NCBI GenBank assembly: GCA_903926205.1
Contig: CAIYID010000008.1
Coordinates: 1 to 64,000 of the forward strand
Direction of reading: 5' to 3'
Length of the DNA: 64,000 nucleotides
Origin: an uncultured Bdellovibrionales bacterium
Lineage (GTDB): Bacteria > Bdellovibrionota > Bdellovibrionia > Bdellovibrionales > Bdellovibrionaceae
The notes under the pieces are model-generated. The model did not search any database, was not told where the DNA came from, and saw only the letters and a program-made list of their open reading frames with translations. Shown here piece by piece: positions 38,899 through 47,619 of the stretch. A program made the translations under genes and the position numbers. Every line of letters begins with the position of its first letter. Positions within the stretch are counted from its first letter, which is position 1.

Positions 38899-40425
38899 TC
38901 AAGCCGACGGCTTCGGGGTGGCTAGGCATTTGGGCAAGTGGATAGTAAATTCGACCCCTGGATTGGTGTTCTTGAAGCTGAGTTTTCCACCATGCTTTTC
39001 CACAATTCCTCTAGCAACACTGAGCCCGAGGCCGACGCCGCTGCCAACTGGTTTTGTCGTGAAAAACGGAGTCATAATTTTTGAAATATTCTCTTCCGCA
39101 ATGCCAGGTCCGTTGTCTCGACATTTAATTTCGATTTTTTCTTCAAGGTCATTGAATTCAATAAAGAGCTCTGGTTTTGCAATATCTTTCAGAACGTCGA
39201 CCGAATTATTAATTAAGGCCAGGATGGTTTGGATGATGCTATTTTTATGGCATAGAATATCTACCACTGGAATTGGTGCTAAGTGAATCTCAATTCCCTT
39301 GGCCGTGAGTTTCGCCTTCGAAAAGGAAATGACTGACTCGATGAGTTCCTGAAGCGATAATTTTTGTTCTGATTCAGTTCCTGAATATTCAGAAAAATTG
39401 AGAAGTCCGCTAACGATCTTCGTTGCGCGAATTGAGGCTCTTGAAATGGCATCCGTGCATCTCGTCAATTTTTCAGGATTGCTCGCATATTTCAAAATGA
39501 GTTCTGAATTCGCCGTGATGATGGCCAGGGGATTATTGATTTCGTGAGCGACTCCTCCGGCCATTTCTCCAAGAGCTGAAAATTTGGCAATTTGGACCAT
39601 CTCAGACTGTTTTTGAATAATTTCAGCATTTTTTGAGGCAATTTCTTCTTTGGCTTTTTTGAGTTCGTTGTTTTTCAAGCTCATGTAAAGGTTGTTGTAA
39701 TATTCGCGTCGTGCAAACAACTCCAGCAGGCGTGAAATAAACAAGAAAGCAAAAAGACTTGCGGTGTACCACATAAATCCATTCATAAAGAGTGCTAATT
39801 CCTGAGATCCCCATTTAGACTTAAATCCTGACTGAAGGACGATAGTCACGATGTAAAATAAAATTGAGTTGGAGACGCAAAGAAAGGTCGCATATTTAAA
39901 CAAAATTCGCCCTAGGCCGCAGGCCCAGAAATTTAAAAGCATAAGTCCGCCAAAGTAAGATCCATAGGCGACTTCAGAGGGAGGGGTTGAATATATAAGA
40001 TAATTAACTAAAAGCCCCGTGGCCATCCAGGGAACGCAAACGATCTCTTGAAGCCATCGGGCAGCGAATTTTTGATATTGAGAAATCAATACGAATGCCA
40101 GGAGGCACAACGGAATGATAATTCCTGCGCGTGCAAGCAAGGCCATGTTAAAGTTCGAGGGGCTCGAAAGTCTATCCAGCGGAATCAATGCAAGATGGAC
40201 AAGTCCCCCTGACACAGCAGCGAGCTTCGCTGAAAAGATCCCATTCCTGCAGAAATCATCAAAAAATTCTTTTTCAGTGACGATCGAACCAAAGCTAAAA
40301 TTGGCAAAGGTTGGATAACGAATTAAAATATCATCACTGACTGCGGGGCTGTCATCAATAACAGCTTTCAGTTTAGGCTTTTCCTGATCCTTAATATTAT
40401 CAAATCGATAGGTTTGTTCACTCAT
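38899..40425 (-). CDS. Membrane sensor histidine kinase
   Basis: 508 residues. A long N-terminal cytoplasmic segment (1-75) precedes about six membrane helices (80-235), a coiled-coil linker (LKNNELKKAKEEIASKNAEI), then His in MAGGVAHEINNPLAII (about 290), N box (LINNSVDVL), and G boxes DNGPGIAEENISK and GVGLGLSVARGIVEKHGG. Intact and NtrB-like, related to the kinase at 16514. No regulator is adjacent. A TGTCTTA-N3-TGAGACA palindrome lies about 130 bases upstream. Confidence 0.9.
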   Translation of the reverse strand: MSEQTYRFDNIKDQEKPKLKAVIDDSPAVSDDILIRYPTFANFSFGSIVTEKEFFDDFCRNGIFSAKLAAVSGGLVHLALIPLDRLSSPSNFNMALLARAGIIIPLCLLAFVLISQYQKFAARWLQEIVCVPWMATGLLVNYLIYSTPPSEVAYGSYFGGLMLLNFWACGLGRILFKYATFLCVSNSILFYIVTIVLQSGFKSKWGSQELALFMNGFMWYTASLFAFLFISRLLELFARREYYNNLYMSLKNNELKKAKEEIASKNAEIIQKQSEMVQIAKFSALGEMAGGVAHEINNPLAIITANSELILKYASNPEKLTRCTDAISRASIRATKIVSGLLNFSEYSGTESEQKLSLQELIESVISFSKAKLTAKGIEIHLAPIPVVDILCHKNSIIQTILALINNSVDVLKDIAKPELFIEFNDLEEKIEIKCRDNGPGIAEENISKIMTPFFTTKPVGSGVGLGLSVARGIVEKHGGKLSFKNTNPGVEFTIHLPKCLATPKPSA

Positions 40426-40553
40426 ATATGCCTTAACTCATCGGAAAAAGATCCTCGTTACTAGAGACTAGGGACTGGAGGCTGATAAAATTTAATCTTT
40501 TTCAAGGCTTACTCTTTTTTAGTCGTTAATTTTAAATCTAAATATTTAAGAGT

Positions 40554-40570
40554 TGTCTTACAATGAGACA
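40554..40570. promoter_or_regulatory. 7-3-7 palindrome upstream of the histidine kinase
   Basis: TGTCTTA-CAA-TGAGACA, one mismatch from the perfect site at 26244-26260 and with the same spacer. It lies about 130 bases upstream of the minus-strand kinase start. Confidence 0.5.
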
Positions 40571-40639
40571 TTTATTCTAAATAGGCCGAGGAAACAATTT
40601 GCTGACGGGACTAAAGTAAGGCCTTCTCGCCAGGTCTAA

Positions 40640-42208
40640 TTATATTTTCTTATTTACTTTGGCGAAGGCCAGTTTCGGAATGATGTAGGTCACGGTGTCG
40701 CCATCTCGTTGCTCAATGATTCCATAGTTGGCCACGGGTTTTTCAAAATCAAATTGTTCTCTGAAGGTTTGATAAGAATTCGTTTCTAATTTCTTACCGT
40801 CATGATCGGCCTTGTCGACGTAGGCGCGAGCCCCTGATACGACGGCGTGATCTTTCTCAATTTTCACTTTGATATTATTTTTTTCATGATCCGGAATTTG
40901 AGTGCGCAACACATAAGAATGTTGATTTTCTTCTAACTGAGAGCCCGGATTTTCCATTTTGTAAAAAGGATCATCTTTGCGTTCGTCGTAATATTGAATT
41001 TTTCCAATGGCTTCTGATTTATCCGTAGCCAGTTGTTTAACCAGCATTTCTTTTTGAATATTCAAGGCCTCTTTGTTCGCTGAAATGTTTTTACCATAGA
41101 GCGAGTTGAATTGTTCATTTTGGTGCTTCAAATTGTCTTGATTCGATTTAGCGTTGTGTTGGAATTGTTTACCGTAGGAATCATTCATTTGGTTTAATTG
41201 TGTTTCGTAGCGCTTGCGAGCATGCTCCAACTCGTGCTTTTTGGTCTCTTCGACTTGAGTCACTTGGCGGTGAGTTCGATCTTTCACCTCGGTGACTCGT
41301 TGATCGCCGAGCTGCTTTTCAGATGCCAAACGTTTTTCGTTCACTTCTGTGGTTTTTTCGATCTTATGTTCACCTGTCGCTTGTTCCTGTTCGATTTTTT
41401 CTGAAGATTGAGCTTTCAATGTTGTTAATCGGTCGGCATTGATTCTCTGCGTGCTCTCTTCTTGCTTCTGATAATTTTTTTTAATCATCGACAGACGTCG
41501 TTCTTCGTCAACGTGTTCCTTCGTAAGCTCGGAATTGGTTCGTTTCTTGGCCTCTTCGATGGAACGTTGGGATTCGGCTTTTGTATGAGTCAGAAGTTCT
41601 TGATGTTCATTCCGAACATCAGACTGTGCCGTTTCAAAATGCTCATTTATTTTTTTTAATTCTTCTTCGTTTTTTAGATTCGCGTTTTGTTTTTTCTCGT
41701 TTGTCGCTTTTGTGAGTTGTTCAAAATGCGCGTTAGATTTTTCTTCTGCTTGGCGTAAATTCTTTTGATGTTCTTCAAAGGACTGTTGAGCTGATTTGTT
41801 AAGACGCTTGGATTCCTCGTCTTCATGTGACTCAAGCTTTTTGATTCGGGATTCGACCTCTTCAGACTTATCTTGGACTCTCTGTTTGAGCCCTTGCTCT
41901 GTGCCTTGTGCATATTTTCTGAGTGCATCTAAAACTTGTTTATTTTCATCTTTGGTGGATGTTACTTTGTGTTCTTGTTCAGATTGAATATTATCGAGTT
42001 GCTCTGCATTTTCTTTACGAATGTGATTGATGACGGCTTCATTGCCGGACTGAATTTTTTCGCGCTCCGTTTGGAATTTTTCGCGTAGGTTATCAAGCTC
42101 TCGATTTTGATTTTCAACTAAATCTCGACGACGCTTAGCTTGCTGAGATTGTAACTCAGACATATCTTGAGAATAGTCAGCATTGCGGGAAGTCACTTCA
42201 GAAGCCAT
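40640..42208 (-). CDS. Long coiled-coil protein ending in an Hsp20/alpha-crystallin-like domain
   Basis: 522 residues. Residues about 1-390 are nearly unbroken, very charged coiled coil (Glu, Lys, Gln, Asn rich; no membrane helix or signal). Residues about 400-515 look like a small heat-shock domain: YVLRTQIPDHEKNNIKVKIEKDHAVVSG, a loop, FREQFDFEKPV and DGDTVTYIIPKL. Small heat-shock proteins normally have short disordered N-termini, so the coiled coil is unusual. It might be a filamentous scaffold that holds unfolding clients. It is the third gene of a minus-strand set (43053, 42619, 42208), 39 bases after the exported-protein gene. Confidence 0.75.
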   Translation of the reverse strand: MASEVTSRNADYSQDMSELQSQQAKRRRDLVENQNRELDNLREKFQTEREKIQSGNEAVINHIRKENAEQLDNIQSEQEHKVTSTKDENKQVLDALRKYAQGTEQGLKQRVQDKSEEVESRIKKLESHEDEESKRLNKSAQQSFEEHQKNLRQAEEKSNAHFEQLTKATNEKKQNANLKNEEELKKINEHFETAQSDVRNEHQELLTHTKAESQRSIEEAKKRTNSELTKEHVDEERRLSMIKKNYQKQEESTQRINADRLTTLKAQSSEKIEQEQATGEHKIEKTTEVNEKRLASEKQLGDQRVTEVKDRTHRQVTQVEETKKHELEHARKRYETQLNQMNDSYGKQFQHNAKSNQDNLKHQNEQFNSLYGKNISANKEALNIQKEMLVKQLATDKSEAIGKIQYYDERKDDPFYKMENPGSQLEENQHSYVLRTQIPDHEKNNIKVKIEKDHAVVSGARAYVDKADHDGKKLETNSYQTFREQFDFEKPVANYGIIEQRDGDTVTYIIPKLAFAKVNKKI

Positions 42209-42247
42209 CTGCTTTATTTTAGCAAAGGAAAAGGCTTTGCGAGCAGA

Positions 42248-42619
42248 CTAGTTGTTCGCAGGCTTTCTTTCTGGACTTTTCGAGGTCGTAGTTTCGTCGG
42301 GTCTGCTACTAGGTAGGCCTGCAGCACTGTCTGTCTCGGCTTTTTCCGCAGCAAGTTCTTTGGGGCTTTTACAAATTGGTAGCAGGCCACCAGTACGGCC
42401 AGAGCATCTCCAAGTATCAATATAGGTGATGGTTTCGTTGGATTTTAGAGGATAATAGCCTCGGTATTGCTTTGGATCCAAACTTGATTTGACCAATTTT
42501 GGAGTTTCTTCCTCTGGAGATTTTATTTGGAGGAGAAACGCGCGATACTCGGCTTTGGTCCAGTCAGGAATCACCAGGCAAACCGCAAATAAAAATAAAA
42601 TCTTCTGAAGAGCCTTCAT
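42248..42619 (-). CDS. Small exported protein with proline/serine-rich tail
   Basis: 123 residues. The signal peptide (MKALQKILFLFAVCLVIPDW...KA) is followed by a short folded part with two cysteines (WRCSGRTGGLLPICKSP) and a low-complexity C-terminal third rich in Ser, Pro, Glu and Lys. Function unknown. It lies 39 bases before the coiled-coil/small-heat-shock fusion gene on the same strand. A repeat of the hairpin pair at 42673-42722 separates it from the gene above. Confidence 0.7.
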   Translation of the reverse strand: MKALQKILFLFAVCLVIPDWTKAEYRAFLLQIKSPEEETPKLVKSSLDPKQYRGYYPLKSNETITYIDTWRCSGRTGGLLPICKSPKELAAEKAETDSAAGLPSSRPDETTTSKSPERKPANN

Positions 42620-42672
42620 CTTTGGCTCTTTCGGTACAATTTAGAAATTTATTTAGTTGATCTGGTTATCGG

Positions 42673-42722
42673 CAGATCAGTGGTGCTGATCTGGATATTG
42701 ACCGATCAGTGGTGCTGATCGG
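42673..42722. repeat. Twin hairpins with identical loops
   Basis: CAGATCAG-TGGTG-CTGATCTG (42673-42693) and CCGATCAG-TGGTG-CTGATCGG (42702-42722), both perfect 8-base-pair stems with the same 5-base loop, 8 bases apart. The second overlaps the last codons of the 42706-43053 gene. On the minus strand they could terminate, process or regulate the mRNA of the genes below. No T run follows directly. Confidence 0.65.
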
Positions 42723-43053
42723 TTGCCGCTCGAACTGTGTTTTCAACGATGTGGAAATAGGTGCGAATAAGCATTTTATAGGATTCTGGATCAAGCTCTT
42801 TCAAGAAAGCGACTTTGTCATTGTAGGAAGGTTTTGCAATGAGAGAGGTCATTACATCTTGAACCCTTTTCATTTTATTAAAATCAAAAAAATCGGTATT
42901 ATCTTTGAAGTCTCTCATGGCATCAGCGATGTCATTGTTTTGGAAGAGTATGTGAATTCCCATAGCAGAATGTTTGAGCAGTGCTTCCATTCGCTCAAGA
43001 CTTTTTTCCTGCATTGGTTTTGACTGGATCTCTTTTGGTGCAGACTCAGACAT
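42706..43053 (-). CDS. Small helical cytoplasmic protein, unknown function
   Basis: 115 residues, no signal peptide. It begins with a polar tail and then a helical part with EALLKHSAMGIHILFQNNDI, FFDFNKMKRVQDVMTSLI, and a C-terminal helix KMLIRTYFHIVENTV. GGAGGG is well placed before the start (plus strand CCCTCC at about 43059). It is the first of three minus-strand genes leading to the coiled-coil/Hsp20 fusion. Family not recognised. Confidence 0.7.
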   Translation of the reverse strand: MSESAPKEIQSKPMQEKSLERMEALLKHSAMGIHILFQNNDIADAMRDFKDNTDFFDFNKMKRVQDVMTSLIAKPSYNDKVAFLKELDPESYKMLIRTYFHIVENTVRAATDQHH

Positions 43054-43262
43054 ACACGCCCTCCTTGGTGTGACTACTTGTCATAAACTATAGACAAACA
43101 AAACCTTAACTCCATCGTGAGGAATCGACAGTGGACTTGCAAGTAAAAACGATGAAGCTATGACGGGGCTCATCAATTTATTTTGCTGATGTCCATTCGA
43201 AACTCCTTCGCAGTAAAATAACAAAAAGCCAATCTTGTACGAATTAGAGGGAGTTGAACATC

Positions 43263-44147
43263 ATGGCAAAATCTAAAGTTCCATCGCGAAAGCCGAAGGC
43301 CGTAAAAAATAAAAAGCTTCGATTGCGTCGTAAAAAAAATCAACCGGAACAGATTGTTATTGATCGTGAATTAGGTCTTATCTTTAATTCAGAGGAAGAG
43401 CTTTACACTCATTTTAAAACTCAAATTGATCAATTGGAGCAGGAGTATGAATCTGTTCATACTCAAGATGATTTCAAAGATGAGGAAATTCTCGATCTTG
43501 AGACGCAGCTCGACAAGACTTTGGATGAGCCCGCAGAAATTTGGCATGACGACAAGACCTTCAAAGAGTTTCCAATTTTTCACTTCATTCGTCCAATTGA
43601 TGACATGAATGCTTTTCATGTGGCGGTAACTTATGTCTCTTCAGATGATGAACCAACTTTTATTTTTTTTCATTTCCTCACTAGAGATCTTCACTTAGTG
43701 GAAAAATTTCGTCGTGGTGATTTGGTTTATGATCGAGCTTTTGAAGAAGTTGGTTTTGGTGCTATTGAAGGGGATTCGCTCTCGGAAGGAGACCCGCTTT
43801 CTATTGGTCTTTTTATTGCCATGCTCAAAGTTCGTGGCGAAACCGACATCCCTTATGAGAAATTTCAAGAGTTGGGTGCCGAATTGCGTGAGGAAACGAT
43901 CGAGCATGCAGATGAAATTTGGCGTGCGGCTGATATGAATGGACACAATGTTGTCAATTTCATCAAAGAATATCCGGATCATATTATTCCCAATTTGTAT
44001 TACGTTGGCAGTACACTCGAAGATGCTTCCAGCCAAATGCACACTCTCCTTTTTAGCTTTCCAACGAATGATGAAAGCTTAGTGGATCGTTATCGCCAAG
44101 GGGATAATTTGCAGGCAGAAGAAGTCGTGCAGGAATCCAGCCACTGA
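43263..44147 (+). CDS. Internally duplicated acidic protein, unknown function
   Basis: 294 residues from ATG 43263; the frame before it (TTG 43254) is not needed. A lysine/arginine-rich N-terminus (about 1-30) precedes two copies of one unit: about 90-155 (AEIWHDDK...FIRPIDDMNAFHVAVTYV, LVEKFRRGDLV) and about 222-288 (DEIWRAAD...FIKEYPDHIIPNLYYVG, LVDRYRQGDNL). The shared pattern is EIW, a hydrophobic strand, LV(D/E)(K/R)(F/Y)R(R/Q)GD. No family is recognised. It may be a basic-tailed RNA- or protein-binding factor. Confidence 0.75.
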   Translation: MAKSKVPSRKPKAVKNKKLRLRRKKNQPEQIVIDRELGLIFNSEEELYTHFKTQIDQLEQEYESVHTQDDFKDEEILDLETQLDKTLDEPAEIWHDDKTFKEFPIFHFIRPIDDMNAFHVAVTYVSSDDEPTFIFFHFLTRDLHLVEKFRRGDLVYDRAFEEVGFGAIEGDSLSEGDPLSIGLFIAMLKVRGETDIPYEKFQELGAELREETIEHADEIWRAADMNGHNVVNFIKEYPDHIIPNLYYVGSTLEDASSQMHTLLFSFPTNDESLVDRYRQGDNLQAEEVVQESSH

Positions 44148-44231
44148 TAGAGAGCTGATTTGGTGGCACTTCCGTTGCAATAGTAAGCAATCCTAGGATT
44201 TAAGTTTTTCAGTTTAAACTAGGAGCGGACT

Positions 44232-44861
44232 ATGCGGAGCGTATTAACAATAATCGTCACTCTGTTTATTTCTTATGCGGCATTGGCTGAGTCGCCAATC
44301 GAAGGCAAAGTTTCTTTGTCTTCAGAGCAGGCGTCAGAAGAAGTTCGACAGATCTTTGATGGAATTATTAGTTCGGGAGATAATAAAAATCTGCCCTTTG
44401 TGATTCTTGATAAGAAACAGGCAAAAATTTTTGCATTTCAAAAGGATGGGCAACTTCTTGGGGAGGCGCCGGTGCTTCTTGGTATTGGGATTGGTGATGA
44501 TTATTTCCCAGGCACTGGAGAAAAAAAATTATCTGAGATTCCTGTTCGGGAAAGGACAACTCCGGCTGGTCGATTTCACGCAAAGCTTGGCCTTGATTCC
44601 CACGAAGAAGAGGTTTTGTGGGTCGACTTCGAAATGGCTATTGCAATCCATATTGTTGTTAAAGGAACAGTGAGAGATCGCAGGTTAGAGAGGTTGGCCT
44701 CACTAAATCCCAAAGATCATCGGATTTCATTTGGGTGCATTAATGTTCCAAAAGAATTTTACACTTCAAGTATAAGTCCATTGTTTGCAGGTCAGGGGGG
44801 CATTGTTTATGTTCTTCCTGACACTAAAAAGCTCAGTGAGATTTTTTCTTTTTCATTTTAA
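44232..44861 (+). CDS. L,D-transpeptidase-like (YkuD) exported protein
   Basis: 209 residues with a signal peptide (about 1-19, ending ALA-ES). A YkuD-type catalytic domain covers about 55-190: FVILDKKQAKIFAFQKDG, GDDYFPGTGEKK, RTTPAGRF, AIHIV, and the Cys motif HRISFGCINVP (about residue 168). The usual motif is SHGC; the SFGCINV variant is also known in this superfamily. Such enzymes make 3-3 cross-links or attach lipoproteins to peptidoglycan. AGGAGCGG precedes the ATG. Confidence 0.85.
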   Translation: MRSVLTIIVTLFISYAALAESPIEGKVSLSSEQASEEVRQIFDGIISSGDNKNLPFVILDKKQAKIFAFQKDGQLLGEAPVLLGIGIGDDYFPGTGEKKLSEIPVRERTTPAGRFHAKLGLDSHEEEVLWVDFEMAIAIHIVVKGTVRDRRLERLASLNPKDHRISFGCINVPKEFYTSSISPLFAGQGGIVYVLPDTKKLSEIFSFSF

Positions 44862-44882
44862 CCTTGTGAAAAAAACGCGAGA

Positions 44883-45671
44883 TTAGAAACAAAGATTGCT
44901 TCCGAGAGTCGAGAATTGAGTCTCAGTGTAGCCAGAATTTCTATTTGCATAGAAGGGGTGAAGACCAAGCAAGGTGCTATTGTGTGTGAGGATATAGTTG
45001 TTTGGATTTGCTAAAAAAGAGGGAATCAACGCCTGCAAGTAGCGATCAGGGGACGCCGGAGCCGCTGAAGTTCCCATTCCATTTGTGTAAAGGGCTGCGC
45101 TCAGTACAGTTGATGTGGAGACGGAGCTTAAATCGATCACGAAAGTAATATTTTGCAGTGTTACGGCCGCCGAGGAATTGCTCACACCATTGGTCGTCGC
45201 GATCGAGGCTAATTGCTGCCAAGTCAGAGTGTACATACTACTAGATATCGAAGTGAATGATCCAGTGCCGGTATAATGTTCAAGAGTGAAGGGGACTTCC
45301 GTCATGGTCGTGTAACTCCCACTGGAATCAGTGCCATATGCCCAAAATGCGATGGTTGACCCCGCATTCACAAAGGCTGCAGGAAAAGCATTAAAGCGCA
45401 CACGAATTGAATTCATATTTTGCACGCCACCAGAAGAGTAAACTTCAAGACCCATTGAAAGATCGGAGATATTAGCAATGTCATGACTACAGTTGGTGAG
45501 GGCTTGCCCTGAAGAATTGAAGTTTGATGAGGACGTTGTGTTTCCACTTGTCGTCGTCGCAGTCGAACCAGGAGAGGAGTTGCTTGATTGAGAACTACAG
45601 CCCACCATACTGGTCATTGCCAGAGCTACGACGATGAGGGTTAAAATTTTATTTTGAAATTGAGAGTTCAT
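44883..45671 (-). CDS. Exported lipoprotein, serine/threonine-rich
   Basis: 262 residues from ATG 45671 (the ATG at 45686 is less likely). The signal peptide ends in a MVGC lipobox, followed by a linker of about 35 residues almost only Ser, Thr, Gly and Asn, then a beta-rich domain of about 210 residues with few charges and scattered cysteines. It resembles surface-exposed lipoproteins in which the linker lifts a small domain off the outer membrane. Family not recognised. Confidence 0.72.
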   Translation of the reverse strand: MNSQFQNKILTLIVVALAMTSMVGCSSQSSNSSPGSTATTTSGNTTSSSNFNSSGQALTNCSHDIANISDLSMGLEVYSSGGVQNMNSIRVRFNAFPAAFVNAGSTIAFWAYGTDSSGSYTTMTEVPFTLEHYTGTGSFTSISSSMYTLTWQQLASIATTNGVSNSSAAVTLQNITFVIDLSSVSTSTVLSAALYTNGMGTSAAPASPDRYLQALIPSFLANPNNYILTHNSTLLGLHPFYANRNSGYTETQFSTLGSNLCF

Positions 45672-45936
45672 AAATCCCCCGAGCAAAGTTAGTCGATACT
45701 CATAGAGTAAAGCAAAAGAGAGGCCATATATCAGTCTGAGACAGATAAAATACGAGGGAAAATCAAGGAGTTAAATTCCTGTGAAATTTCATTATGAGAA
45801 TGACTGTCAAAGCATTGAGCGAGTGCTCGCGATTTTGTAACAGAGTTTCACTTTGAGACGCTTTGCCGTGTTAAGAGAAAATCACAGAAATGACTTCGAG
45901 AAGTGTTTGTGTCATTTAGCGGAAGTTCTGTATCAC
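45672..45936. other. Promoter region between lipoprotein and acyl-CoA dehydrogenase
   Basis: No credible gene. A TGAGACA half-site of the recurring palindrome lies at 45737-45743 (minus strand TGTCTCA-N3-TGATATA). It probably holds the promoter of the lipoprotein gene. Confidence 0.4.
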
Positions 45937-47619
45937 TCAAAAATCGCAAATCAGACGACTGTCCTCTCTGCGTGAGGGATTGGCGTGCAGATATTTGCGA
46001 CTGAGTTCGACCCAGCGCTGAAGTCTGGCCGTCGATCGAGGGGTGGCCTCTTTCACGGCGGACTCGGCCAAAAGCGAAGCAATAGAAATTCGCCCCAGCG
46101 ACAAAGCGAATTCTCGTGAACAAGCGTTCGCTGTTTCAAGATCTCCTTCAAGAATTTCTTTCGCAAATTTTGTGAGCTCTTGAACTTGTTCTTGCAATTG
46201 ATTCGCAACAGACGTCGAAGGTAAGGCCTTGATGCGGCCCTGAATGTCTTGCAAGAGATTTTCAAACGGGCACTCTTTAGTGAGAGCTCTTAAAACATCG
46301 AGACTCAGCACATTGGTGGTGCCTTCCCAAATCGGAAAAACTTGCGCATCTCGAAGTTGTTTAGGAATTCCGGAATCTTCGCAGTAGCCCACTCCTGCAA
46401 AAACTTCGACCATTTCGCTCACCACGCTGACAGCGGATTTTCCGGTGTAAAGTTTTGCAATAGGAGTAAGAAGTCTTCGTAGGCCAATTTCTGCTGGTGA
46501 GGCTAAGCCCGATTCTTCTTTTCCAAGAAGATGTGCCACTCGGAAAATCAAATGCAAGCAACCTTCAAATTCCACTACGGCATCGGCAAAACTTTCTTTG
46601 AAGAGCGCGTGGTTCATCACATTGTCACCAAAGGCGGCGCGTTTTTTGGCGTAGTCTTGGGCCCAGGCGATGGCTCGTCGCATTTGAGCCACAGAGCAAA
46701 TGGCATTATAAATTCGAGTGACATTAAAAAGAGTCGCAATTTTTTTAATGCCATCACCAGTGCCGCCAACAAGATAAGCGGGTGTTCCTAATAATTTTAA
46801 CTCTGCGGTCGGCAAGGCGCGGGTGCCTAATTTGTCTTTCAAACGAATGATTTGGATGTGGTTCGGTTTTCCATCGGCCAAGCCGGTATCGAGGTAAAAA
46901 AGACTTAAACCCCGTCCGCCACTTTCGGCACCTTCAATGCGAGCGAGAGTCATCGTCATGGGACAAGTTGTTGCTGAAGTAAAAAACTTTATTCCGTGAA
47001 GTGTATAGCCTTTACCATGGACTTTTGCGACGGCTTCTGATTGGCCAACATCAGAGCCTCCAATTTTTTCTGTCATCCACTGACCACTGGTCCAAAAATC
47101 CTTCGGATTTCGACTGATCAAATGTTTGAATGGTCCACTTTTATTTTCCGGGCTTCCGTAGGTTTCAAATAATTTAGCCGCACCATCGGTCATCGCGAGC
47201 GGGCAACTAAAAAAAGCACTGGAGGGATGAAAGAGATAAATCAGTACCATTTGGTAAACGCGCGTCCATTCTGAATACTTTCTTTCGTAGGCCGAGGCCA
47301 CGAGACCATGCTCTGCAGAATAAGCTTCAAGCTTTTTCCAGGAGTCACTCATTTGAATAAGATCGATTCGTTTTCCCCAAGGATCAAATTGCGTGAGCAC
47401 AGGAATATTGGTTTCAGCATCTAAAGACCAGCGAAGTAATTTTCCAGCCGCGTCCTCACCAACTTGTAAAAAATCACTTTGAGTTTTTTGCAAAATATCT
47501 TTTGGTAAATAAGTGGCTAAAATATTTTTTAAAGCGAAATCAGTGCTGTATTGATTTCCGAGTTCTGGAGAAATTTGAAGGAAACCTTCAGTCATTTCCA
47601 AGTTCTGCCCAAGTGACAC
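45937..47619 (-). CDS. Acyl-CoA dehydrogenase, large (AidB-like) form
   Basis: 560 residues with a GTG start at 47619 behind AGGAGG (5-base gap). It is longer than the usual 380-400 residue enzymes because of N- and C-terminal helical extensions, like the AidB/FadE-type members. Middle-domain marks MTEKIGGSDVGQSEA and LHGIKFFTSA and a C-terminal VFAGVGYCEDSGIPKQLRDAQVFPIWEGTTNVLSLDVLRAL region (IWEGT is the family hallmark) are present. The start overlaps the end of mutS2 by 32 bases, so it is the last gene of an lnt-mutS2 operon. Confidence 0.88.
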   Translation of the reverse strand: MSLGQNLEMTEGFLQISPELGNQYSTDFALKNILATYLPKDILQKTQSDFLQVGEDAAGKLLRWSLDAETNIPVLTQFDPWGKRIDLIQMSDSWKKLEAYSAEHGLVASAYERKYSEWTRVYQMVLIYLFHPSSAFFSCPLAMTDGAAKLFETYGSPENKSGPFKHLISRNPKDFWTSGQWMTEKIGGSDVGQSEAVAKVHGKGYTLHGIKFFTSATTCPMTMTLARIEGAESGGRGLSLFYLDTGLADGKPNHIQIIRLKDKLGTRALPTAELKLLGTPAYLVGGTGDGIKKIATLFNVTRIYNAICSVAQMRRAIAWAQDYAKKRAAFGDNVMNHALFKESFADAVVEFEGCLHLIFRVAHLLGKEESGLASPAEIGLRRLLTPIAKLYTGKSAVSVVSEMVEVFAGVGYCEDSGIPKQLRDAQVFPIWEGTTNVLSLDVLRALTKECPFENLLQDIQGRIKALPSTSVANQLQEQVQELTKFAKEILEGDLETANACSREFALSLGRISIASLLAESAVKEATPRSTARLQRWVELSRKYLHANPSRREDSRLICDF

